64,000 bases of DNA from Maniola hyperantus (Eukaryota; Arthropoda; Insecta; Lepidoptera; Nymphalidae), in NCBI RefSeq assembly GCF_902806685.2, contig NC_048557.2, positions 6,754,666 to 6,818,665 of the forward strand, in the 5' to 3' direction. Positions 38,544 to 48,359 of the stretch are shown in pieces. Made by a program: the position numbers and the translations under genes. How positions within the stretch are numbered: the first letter of the stretch is position 1; every line of letters begins with the position of its first letter. Below the pieces are notes generated by a model, which saw only the letters and a list, made by a program, of their open reading frames with translations, searched no databases and was not told the origin of the DNA.

Positions 38544-39351
38544 CAGGCATGGATTGTTCACTGCCACTTCAACTTGCTGGGTGGTTTCGACTATGTGAGA
38601 ACCTGTTTCTTTGACGGATGCTCAACCAAGTACGACAGGCATGGATTGTTCACTGCCACTTCAACTTGCTGGGGGGTTTCGACTATGTGAGAACCTGTTT
38701 CTTTGACGGATGCTCAACCCAGTACGACAGGCATGGATTGTTCACTGCCACTTCAACTTGTTGGGGGGTTTCGACTATGTGAGAACCTGTTTCTTTGACG
38801 GATGCTCAACCCAGTACGACAGGCATGGATTGTTCACTGCCACTTCAACTTGTTGGGGGGTTTCGACTATGTGAGAACCTGTTTCTTTGACGGATGCTCA
38901 ACCCAGTACGACAGGCATGGATTGTTCACTGCCACTTCAACTTGTTGGGGGGTTTCGACTATGTGAGAACCTGTTTCTTTGACGGATGCTCAACCCAGTA
39001 CGACAGGCATGGATTGTTCACTGCCACTTCAACTTGTTGGGGGGTTTCGACTATGTGAGAACCTGTTTCTTTGACGGATGCTCAACCCAGTACGACAGGC
39101 ATGGATTGTTCACTGCCACTTCAACTTGCTGGGGGGTTTCGACTATGTGAGAACCTGTTTCTTTGACGGATGCTCAACCCAGTACGACAGGCAAGGATTG
39201 TTCACTGCCACTTCAACTTACGGGGGGGTTTGGGCTATGTGAGAACCTGTTTCTTTGACGGATGCTCAACCCAGTACGACATGCATGGATTGTTCACTGT
39301 CACTTCAACTTGCTGGAGGGTTTGGGCTATGTGAGAACCTGTTTCTTTGAC
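38544..39351. repeat. 92-bp minisatellite, nine copies
   Basis: Repeat starts at 38544, 38636, 38728, 38820, 38912, 39004, 39096, 39188 and 39280. The unit begins 'caggcatggattgttcactg' and contains 'gtgagaacctgtttctttga'. Edge copies are more diverged than central ones, as expected for unequal crossover. It begins about 125 bp after the 87-bp array but is unrelated to it. Confidence 0.95.
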
Positions 39352-39901
39352 CGATACACTGCGCACATCACAAATTACGCCGCTGAACCAAATTTAAGTT
39401 ACACAATCACGACGGTTAGCTTTGACTACCTTCCCAAACATTCTCCTTGCCTCCGTGGGCAAATTAAGGCACTTCACTTATTAAATTTCATCATTTTGTT
39501 TAATTATCAATAAGCTTTCACGCTTCTCTCACCGAGTATTTTTTGGTGAGTTACAATTCGACTATCGACTCGTATCCATAAGCGAAAATGACGTCATTTA
39601 CTAGTTTTAGGACGTCAAACTTAGGACTCGTACTGCCAAATTACTCGATATTGGTATTGGTGTAGGTAAACGCAAACCATTCTCGATGGTGACGTAGTTA
39701 TGTGGTAATTGGTATCGTAAAGTTGAAAGCTATACTCGCAAACACTCGATCATCTTTAGTTCGCAATATTTCCGCTGTGTCGCTGCCTGTAGATGTATGG
39801 AAACAGTCGATTTCGACTTTGGTATTTTTAAAACTATGAAATCTTATACTAACTGTACTGTTCACCCAGTCCAGGGGCCCTAGTAATTTTTTTAAAACAT
39901 T

Positions 39902-40081
39902 TACGCAACAGGTCGAGATGCAATCGGGGAGGGAACACCCCGTACACCCCCCGCCAAATTCGGTGCGGGCGAGCGCAAGTGACGTGCGAGCACATGAGTT
40001 GATATCCCTACTGTGGTGGGAGTGTGTAGATCGTCTCCCGCCCCACACCCCGATTGCCATCTCAACCTGTCGCGTACTATA
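39902..40081. mobile_element. GC-rich palindromic MITE, copy 6
   Basis: Left end 'acgcaacaggtcgagatg', right end 'tctcaacctgtcgcgtacta'. The interior has a longer, diverged centre than other copies ('gagcacatgagttgatatcc'). Confidence 0.82.
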
Positions 40082-40269
40082 CTTTAAGCGGTGGCAGTAA
40101 GGCCCCATGGTCTTTAAGCAGAAGCTTATTATAGTTTATTTCTAAACCCAGTTTGTCAGGCTAGTAATTTTTAACAGAATAGTTTGGAAGGTAAACTTGC
40201 AACTAGACTACAATCTACATTACTCTCTACTTTTGTAAAATAATCTAACTATTACAATGAATGTATAAC

Positions 40270-40727
40270 TATAGTACGCGACAGGTCGAAATGGCAATCA
40301 GGGTATGAGGCAAGGGGAATCCCCGCACACCGCACACGTATAAATTAGTTTAATGACTTATGTAATTAATATTGGAATGCATTAAATAAATCTAAATATA
40401 TAAAAGGCAAAGGTGACTGACTGACTGACTGATAGACTGATCTATCAACGCACAGCTCAAACTACTGGACGGATCGGGCAGAAATTCGGTATTCAGATAG
40501 TTGTTATGACGTAGACATCCGCTAAGAGAGGATTTTTGAAAATTCAACCCCTAAGCGGGTAAACTAGGGGTTTGAAATTTGTGTAGTCCAAGCGGACGAA
40601 GTCGCGAGTATAAACTAGTAAATGATAAAATACACCCGCGCTATCCCATACCGGGTTAGCGCGGGGACTGTGCGGGTGTGCGAGGCGTCCCCAACCCGAT
40701 TGCCATCTCGACCAGTCGCATACTATA
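40270..40727. mobile_element. GC-rich palindromic MITE split by a nested insertion
   Basis: The left half (40270-about 40338, 'tatagtacgcgacaggtcga') and right half (about 40632-40727, ending 'tcgcatactata') together make one family member. The intervening 290 bp is a different repeat that ends 'gaagtcgcgagtataaacta'. The nesting order shows that the MITE was here first. Confidence 0.85.
40386..40625 (+). repeat. Dispersed 'tataaaagg...gtgactgactgac' repeat nested in a MITE
   Basis: The body contains 'caacgcacagctcaaactac' and 'gatttttgaaaattcaaccc', and the end is 'gaagtcgcgagtataaacta'. Relatives occur at 18752-18990 (reverse), 41122-41302, 16600-16690 (reverse, partial), 37370-37470 (reverse, partial) and 45660-45726 (partial). 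Non-coding and non-autonomous; class not determined. Confidence 0.75.
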
Positions 40728-41340
40728 ATACCTACCTACCAACCTAAATCAAACCAAATCCCAACTAGTTCATACGATGTAGGCAACGTACACACCTCAA
40801 ATACAGTGGCTGGCAGATCGCCAAATATCCTAATGTTATCCTATTTCCGTAGATTTGTAACGTTTAGATGGCAAAGAGTAACAATTTGCTCAGAATTGGC
40901 AAGAAAGTATGAAAGTATTTTTTCATTTAAAAACTTTGGTCAACACAGTAATTAGGGCCGTGACCTCTTATACTTCTCTTCAAGCTTTCTTTTGGGCTTA
41001 TCTAGACAACATTTTTTTACAAACATGCCGTGTTAGGCTGCCTATCCCGGAAACCAAAGAGTTCCTACGGGATTTTAAAAAAACATAAATCAACGCAGAC
41101 GAAGTCGCGGGCATCATCTAGTAATATCTAAAAGGAAAAGGTGACTGACTGAATTCTCTATCAACGCACAGCTCAAACTAATTTGATGTAGACATCATCT
41201 AAGAAAGGATTTTTGAAAATTCAACCAAGGGGTACTTATACATTGAATTACTTAATACCTCACAGGGACAATAGGGGAAAAGTCGCGGGCGTAAGTTAGT
41301 TAATAATATTTTAGCGTTTAAACTACCGTGAGTGATTTCC

Positions 41341-41522
41341 ATTATAAATACTATCTGTCCCGGCTTACTCACGTGTGTAGTCGATGTTAGCCCGACTAGT
41401 TTCGAACCCATCCGGGGTCCTTTTTCAAGGGAGTCCGTCCGCGCACGCGCCGCGGTTTCGAAACTAGTCGGGCTAACATCGACTACACACGTGAGTAAGC
41501 CGGGACAGATAGTATTTATAAT
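41341..41522. mobile_element. Perfect 66-bp foldback element
   Basis: The left arm 41341-41406 and right arm 41457-41522 are exact reverse complements over 66 bases, with a GC-rich 50-nt loop (41407-41456). The arms contain 'actatctgtcccggcttact' and 'ttagcccgactagtttcgaa'. The lack of any mismatch suggests a recent insertion or arm homogenisation. Non-coding. Confidence 0.92.
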
Positions 41523-41844
41523 AGTTAATAATAATTGAAATAAACTAAAACACCCATACGTGAATTACAACGTATACAAGGTAGCAACAGCACAATAATT
41601 TCCTCTTGTAATATTTTGCCTCATACAATGCCTCAAAGCGGTGAACCTTTTAGCTCGCATAACTTAAAAGGTCATCATGAAAGCGTACCTACTATAATAC
41701 GATCCATTTCAATGCATAAAGCAATGCATTGCAATTTATTCTGTATTCAACCTGCGTGTACTTTATTCTAATACAGATTTGACTGCTTCCTGTTTTCCCA
41801 CCTAACGGTCGACATTTTGCTTCCTGAACGTAAAGGGAATCGTA

Positions 41845-42190
41845 TCTTCATTGTCAACCGATAGACGATCAGTGCTGGACATAGGTCTCTTGTAGGGACT
41901 TTCATACATCACGACTCACGAGCTTGCACCGCCTGAATCTAGCGACTCTCAGCGACTCGTTTGATGTCGTCTGTCCAGCTAGTGGAGGGTCGCCATTCTA
42001 GCACCTTGGGACCCAACGTCTATCAGTTTTACGAACTATGTAACCTGTCATTGCCATTGAGCTGTCGGTTACGCTGGTTCTCCTATATACGGATCCTCTA
42101 ATTTCTGATTTGATCACGTAGAGAAACTCCAAGCATAGATCTCTCCATCGCCCGCCGAGTGACTCTGAGCTTTCTAAGGCTCATTTAGCG
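41845..42190 (-). mobile_element. RTE-type LINE, 3' fragment, reverse
   Basis: 'attgtcaaccgatagacgat' to 'tctctccatcgcccgccgag'. Same family as 7798-8165, degraded. Confidence 0.75.
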
Positions 42191-43605
42191 ACCATGTCCA
42201 GGGACTAAAGATCATCATAGATCATCAGAGGTAGTATATGACACGATTGAAGACTGTGCATTTTAGACATACTATATGCTATGATAGGACCTCCCTACCT
42301 TACTGATTCTAGGTCCACGGGAAGTAGGCAGACGGACAGACAGACAGATAGTCAGACAGACAACAAAATGATCATATAATGGGTTCCTTTTTCCCTTTTG
42401 AGGTACAGACTACAGAACGCTAAAAAACACAAAGACATAGGGAATGAAACCTACGCTTTACACTATTAAATCTTGTGTATTGAAATCTGCAGGTATGTCA
42501 TACACATTTAAGCAAAACAAACACGTACATTTGTAGACCGTTAGGGCCGTAAGTGTTTACGGATTATCTTTAGGTACATCTAATAACTATACGAAGGGCC
42601 GTCTTTACATAAATTTAAATACTGACCTACATAGCACGACTTAAATGTAGTGGCGGGCAAAGGCGTGGCGCGGATACATTTTATCCTACAAAGACTATCC
42701 ACATGTATTGTATATGTCCGTTCCTATGTCCACTCGTAACTACTCAACGGCTCAACCGATTTTGATGAAAAACGTCACTAGATCCGTCTTGATGGCGCGA
42801 GTGTAACTGGGTACATGAAACTCTTAAAAAACAAAATGGCGGATTTTATGTGCTTTAATATGCGGACTAAAAGAAGCAGTGCAAGCCGCAGTCGGGGTTT
42901 TTTTTTAAACTTTTTAATTGTTGGAAATGTATCAAGCGACATACTCGAACAATATACGGTCATCTGTAAGTTTCCGACGAGTCATTTTGAATTTATAACG
43001 ACTTTTTACCACTGGAGATGGAAACATAAATAAATACTAGTACGAACGAACATGCACCATCTGTTTCTAATTCTTATTCTTTGTCACATTGTTCGATGTA
43101 TCGAACATATGGAAAATTGCGAAACTTCGAAATTGGGTTATTGAGCCCTTGACATGGCGTTCTATCGTTTGAATAATCATTATTTTATAGCTTTAAATTT
43201 CGATTATACGATGGCAATCCTTTTCCTAGGTCCTTGCGTTGATTGATATTTTGTACAGGATGCCCGTTTTTATAAATACTTTTTTGTTATTTTCCTGGAG
43301 ACGTGCGTGCCACAAGACCCCAAGTTCGCTTCTTAAAGTCCCTCTTTCAGTATTTTTCAATGGCCCCTGACAAGTTAAGGAGCTAAGAAACTGTGTATCA
43401 TGGTATCGGTAAATAAATCAAGGTTCTTCATCATTTCAAATGCGTAACCGTTTCATATTGGACTACTTCGCCATCATCACAATATGGTATTCTTAGAAAA
43501 TTAATAAGCTGCGCGTGAGTATAATATAGATACTTAACCCAATGTAAATCTTGTAAATGGTAATATCCTAAGATTTCAACCTTTTATTGGGAGCATCCGA
43601 AGTTC

Positions 43606-43825
43606 GATTCGATCCCAGGCACGCACGGAGTTTTGTGAGTTTGCTTTCGGAGTTACGTGTGTTTTAAACAAACAAATATTACTTCCTTCGGTGAAGGAAA
43701 ACATCGTGAGGAATCCTGCATGCCTGAGAGTTTTAAAAAGTTTGTGAAGTCTGCCAAAACGCAAACCCCTTCACATTCTAAGAGAAGATCCGTGCTAGCA
43801 GAGGACCGGAGATGAGATGATGAAT
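43606..43825 (+). mobile_element. tRNA-derived SINE (HE1-like), diverged and 5'-truncated
   Basis: It begins at the B box ('cgattcgatcccaggcacgc') and continues with 'ggtgaaggaaaacatcgtga' and 'cctgcatgcctgagag'. The tail is 'gagatgagatgatga'. Many substitutions indicate an old copy. Confidence 0.75.
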
Positions 43826-44754
43826 TCTGTCAAAGTGTCAAGTGCTATATGATTCTTTTGACATAATGAACGTATTGTTCATGTAGTTTTATTTCATAAA
43901 GATATACCTTATTACCTATTATGATATTTTTCAAATATCAAAACTTACATTAAATCAATCCGAGATACATCCTCAGACACAATATTTTAAAACACACAAG
44001 AATTTTACCACAATTGGTTATTTATACACCGAATTTCACCTACGCACAATACACTAAACGGGCACTTATGACACTAGTTTAATTTAAGACGCGAAAGCGC
44101 GCCTCGGTATACGCGGCGAGACTGACTGACTGACTTCCTAATTCCTCGCTCGTGAGGATTTAAATTTTAGAGACCATGTGGGCACGGTGCGCGGTGTTAT
44201 GATTACGGGTAACGGGTTAATCTATTGGGTATTACAGTCGGGGCTATTCCGTATAACGCTGTTTCCATCGACGAGTAAGACGTCGTAATATTCTTAAGAT
44301 TGGTATAGGTTAAAGACTCTAGAAGATAGTGCAAAACCTATAGTCATACCGTCTTAACTCTTAACTTTTTATAGTGGAGAACAGTCTAACGACAGTAGGT
44401 TCTTAGAGAAGAGCGTGTTGCAAACCCTTGTAGCTTTACTTTTAAATTTACGTAATTTATCATCACCTTTACATCAATTATTTTACAAATTCAACAATTG
44501 ACACTCAAAGAGTGTATAATGGTACATATTTTGGATAAATGACTTTGTTTTTAATTGAAATTTTGACACTACAATATGACTGGAAAACTGAGGGTAGCTT
44601 AAATTGTCGACACAGTCAAGAAATCGGTGGTATGTGTTCTAAAAATTTAAAGCCTGATAAATATGGGTTTAGAATAACAACCTGCCTATATTTAAGACGA
44701 AGAATTAACTACTAATCAAACATCAAAATATACATAAAACAATGTTTCAACTGG

Positions 44755-45125
44755 TCGCTGTGACAGCGATGAAAACGAGGCCGAGCCTTCAAGGGTTATA
44801 GAATAGGGCTAAAGCTCTTTAGCCTGAACGTGTATAAAATTATAAATTACCGGCCGGCTGATTACACGCTCACACATACTCATAAGCACACACTCACACA
44901 CGCATACACACACACATACAATCATACACACACTGTTGTAATTTTATTTTATTATTGTATATACCTACATTTATTCTAACTCTATTCTGTTAAAATAGTT
45001 TAATTATAATTTTAAGTAATCTCTTTTGGCCTTCTGTTATACCTAGATTTAAATTTAAATAATAATTATGTATTTACGCTGTTGATTACTTTCAAATAAA
45101 CAAAATAAAAATAAAATAAAATAAA
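44755..45125 (+). mobile_element. Possible LINE 3' end with A-rich tail
   Basis: 'ggccgagccttcaagggtta', then 'ccggccggctgattacacgc', an imperfect CA-rich stretch (44868-44935), then AT-rich sequence ending (aataaa)-like repeats at 45100-45122. The order resembles a LINE 3' UTR; no coding is present. Confidence 0.45.
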
Positions 45126-46486
45126 TTACTGAACACGTGGTTAATCACAAATCAGACCAAATCTTGCATACATTTTCGGTGTATATTATGATTTTTAACA
45201 TGATTAATATTTTCCCGTTCCCCCAGGCCCCAAATAACCATCATGCTAATTGTTCTTTTTTAGATGTAGGTACATGCTAGAAACATGTGTTTTTAACAGC
45301 GATTATGTGCTCAATATAAAAGATAAAGATAGACAGAAATAAATATTGAAATTATGTCGCCTGGATTTTATTCTTTCTGGATTCTGGATTTCTAAATTAG
45401 ATTATAATAAAAACTGCCAAAGTTTGCCCTTATTAGTTAGCCCGCTTTCATCTAATACTGCACCATCACTTATCGACTTACCACTAAGAGCTGATTTCAC
45501 CAACGTCGAGTAACGGCGGTTACGCACTCATCCGATCCGTGAAAATATGTTCCTTTTTGTTTTGTATGGGAGCTTATGACGTATGTCGTAGATAATCGCT
45601 AGTATTCTCACGGATGACGGATATATGTCGGATGACGGAAGTGCAGTGCGTAATCGCCGTAAGGGGATGAAATAGGGGTTTAAAATTTGTGTAGTCCACG
45701 CGGACGAAGTCGCGAGCATAAGCTAGTATGTGTATAAAAATAAATCAGACAATTTCTGGTTACACTAGGCACAGTTTACGACGAAGGAAAGATATATGAT
45801 TCGTCGCAGTTAATTGGAGGGAGCTAAATCGTAGCATTGTGACATCCGTTAAATGAACTCGAGTGGCCAAGGCTCATGCGTACATGTCACATGTGTGAAC
45901 AAATCCGGCGTGCCACATTCTCACGACATTTAAAATAACGCTTGCCCATACTTCCATCGTTTAACCGAATTTGACGAAAAGAGATAGCTTGCATCTCGGG
46001 GAAGGGGATAGGATACTTTTGGGCTCTGAAAATCAAAGAGTTCGCAAGGGATTTTTAAAAACCTAAATCCACGCGAGCGAAGTCGTGGGCATCATTCCGA
46101 ACCAGTGGTAAATTAAAACTACCTGACTATTCATAAGTACTTGTAAAAAGTTTACATGAATAAAAAAACATTCTATTCTATTTTATTCTATTCTATTCAT
46201 CTAGTAAACAATAAAAATGCGTTGTTTCATTTACTTACGAAAACAAGGTTTTTCAATAAGTACCTACTGATAGTTTACTTTTACATTTCGATACAGAGAT
46301 GAAACGACGTTTAGTTTATCTAGTGCTATCTACAGTGCGGTGAACAGTTTAAGAACTGAAACAGCGGATTAGATTGAAATGATATAACACTAGAACACCT
46401 TTGTATAGACTTTACAGGCAAAGGATAATGCTTGCTTTAGAACTAAAAGCCCATTTAAAAATAATATTGCCTAAAATAGGGTGTCA

Positions 46487-46798
46487 GCTGTGATAGCCTA
46501 GTGGTTAGGAGGTCCGCCTTCTAATCAGAGCTCGGGGGTTCGATCCCGGGCACGCACCTCTAACTTTTCGGAGTTATGTGCGTTTTAATTAATTGAATAT
46601 CACTTGCTTTAACGGTGAAGGAAAACATTGTGTGGAAACCTGCATGTCTGAGAGTTCTCCATAATGTTCTCAAAGGTGTGTAAAGTCTACCAATCCGCAC
46701 ATGGCCAATGTGGTAGACTATGGCCAAACACCTTCTTACTCTGAGAGGAGACCCGTGCTCTAAAGTGAGCCGGCGATGGGTTGATCATGATGATGAAA
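46487..46798 (+). mobile_element. tRNA-derived SINE (HE1-like), full-length
   Basis: The tRNA-like head 'gctgtgatagcctagtggtt' carries an A-box-like segment, and 'gggttcgatcccgggcacgc' is a good B box. The tRNA-unrelated body has 'cctgcatgtctgagagttct' and 'ggccaatgtggtagactatg'. The end is 'gggttgatcatgatgatga'. This architecture matches the HE1-type SINEs of Lepidoptera. It is the most complete copy in the window. Confidence 0.85.
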
Positions 46799-47200
46799 AT
46801 AGGGTACCTAGGTATTTCGTTTCATATCGTATTGTTGTATCGTACCGGAAATTTTATTATTTATATACAGACTAGCGCTTCGCTGCAAGCAAAAAATTGA
46901 GTCATAATATGACTACGCCCCATCTACGCCCGGTCAGAAACTAGTCAACATCGAAAACTTAGATCTTATCTTCTACCAAGTAACAAATCTATAGAACTAC
47001 ATATTTATCTATTTAACAAATTCTATCATTTGTACAACTGTCACGAAACATTCCGTGACTGAACCTAATTTGAGGTTAAACTTTATTACGTTTCGCTTGT
47101 CAGGGGCAACAAGTCATTGGTGTGCTGGCGGATTTTCTAATGACAATAATTTATGAAACATCGTAGATGTACAAAATATTTTATTATACGAAATAAAAGT

Positions 47201-47349
47201 AACCCTCTAACAAATAAACCTGGAATAGCGGTGGAATAGTTATACTCTGTTTTGTCTTTCTCTGTCATCAGTAATTTGACATTTGAAGGCAAAAGATAAA
47301 ACAGATTATAACTATTCCACCGCAATTCCAGGTTTATTTGTTAGAGGGT
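47201..47349. mobile_element. Foldback MITE with 'accctctaacaaataaacct' ends
   Basis: The left end 'accctctaacaaataaacct' and its reverse complement at 47349 frame about 149 bp. The arms match over about 45 bp with a few mismatches and have a short unpaired centre. Confidence 0.85.
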
Positions 47350-47795
47350 AAAAGTATAAGTTAGGGTCAATTCGTAATAGCGAGTCGAAGCGAATCGAAG
47401 CGTCAAATTCTTCACAATTGCAACTTAATATGTGCATCACATTGTGGAGACAAGGGTAAAGTTTCAATGTTCAGTTTCAGATTGATTCTCCGATGCGGTT
47501 CGACTCTGCGCTAGACCCTTATACTGACACCTCACCATACTATACACAAAACTTTAGGTGAAATGGGTAGATATAGGAAATGGAAGAACGATGTATTACT
47601 ATATACTTACTCGTACTTGCGTATTGCATAACCGGCGTCAATTAATAAATTATTATCTTTACACAAAACATGTAAAAAGAATTACACACGAAATGCATTG
47701 ACGGCAGCGCGGCAGGACGTCAGAGTAAGGGCCGGTATCTACTTAAGCGAAACGGAGCGGAGATGTTTTCAGTCGACCAATCAGATTTCTGAAAG

Positions 47796-48093
47796 TTGAT
47801 GATTTTTCCACGTCATCTTGCATCTATCTATCAAGCGTTGATGGACGCAGAGGAACTAAATGACTCTCCGCCCATCATCGCTTTTGTGGATACCGAACCT
47901 GAACGCCCTGGTACGCGTGTAAGATTTGGAATACATATAAGAACTGCCGCGGATCAAGCTGGAACGTTGCTATCTCACGTTTCTTAGACGTCGTGAAGAC
48001 GGCAACGGGTTCACCGCGGCACTTAGGAGTTATAACACAAGGAGCTCTATAAAGGAGTTAATAGGTACTTCGGGTAACTCGTCGGAACTATAG
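47796..48093 (+). other. Unrecognised open fragment, possibly degraded transposon coding
   Basis: Plus-strand frame ASIYQALMDAEELNDSPPII, then AFVDTEPERPGTRVRFGIHI, closes at TAG near 47987. A neighbouring frame then continues FLRRREDGNGFTAALRSYNT, then RSSIKELIGTSGNSSEL, up to the MITE terminus at 48089. The composition looks coding and unlike the surrounding AT-rich DNA, but I do not recognise a family. A frameshifted transposon remnant is the likeliest reading. Confidence 0.35.
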
Positions 48094-48199
48094 TAGGCGA
48101 CAGGACTACAGGACACCCCGCATACCCGCACGTCACCCGCGCTCGCACGGGCTGGTGCGGGGCGTTCCCTCCCCGATTGCCATCTCCTGTCGCGTACTA
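48089..48199. mobile_element. GC-rich palindromic MITE, copy 8
   Basis: Left end 'ctatagtaggcgacagg', right end 'gccatctcctgtcgcgtact', both shortened. It lies only 160 bp from the donor end of the large coding exon (48360) and directly follows an unrecognised open fragment (47796-48093). Confidence 0.82.
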
Positions 48200-48359
48200 A
48201 ATGCTGCTGCCTTGAGGCACCGTTTCCGTCGATTTACCCAGTGTTACGTGCTTCAAAAAATTCGTGTATAACAAATCGTGCCACACGTACAGGGTAGCGT
48301 CCTGTCGTGCTCTGCCGTTACCAGACACCATGCCTGTTTAAGCTTCAAAAATGACTTAC

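Larger units (their letters stand above)
30324..48359 (-). other. 18-kb intron
   Basis: The largest intron, between the proline-rich exon and the large exon. It holds both minisatellites, MITE copies 6-8, the perfect foldback (41341-41522), RTE LINE fragments and SINEs. No coding exon was found. Unassigned stretches include 32100-33000, 34000-34780, 36000-37370, 42430-43560 and 45130-45650. Confidence 0.7.

Noticed and set aside
37896..39351. CRISPR-like repeat arrays
   Set aside because: The repeats are directly adjacent, with no unique spacers, and the genome is animal.
39698..40108. Minus-strand open frame of 136 codons
   Set aside because: Composed of a MITE and flanking sequence. The Ala/Thr-rich and cysteine pattern comes from the GC-rich palindrome.
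46487..46560. Functional tRNA gene
   Set aside because: tRNA-like A and B boxes are the head of a repeated SINE with several copies in the window.
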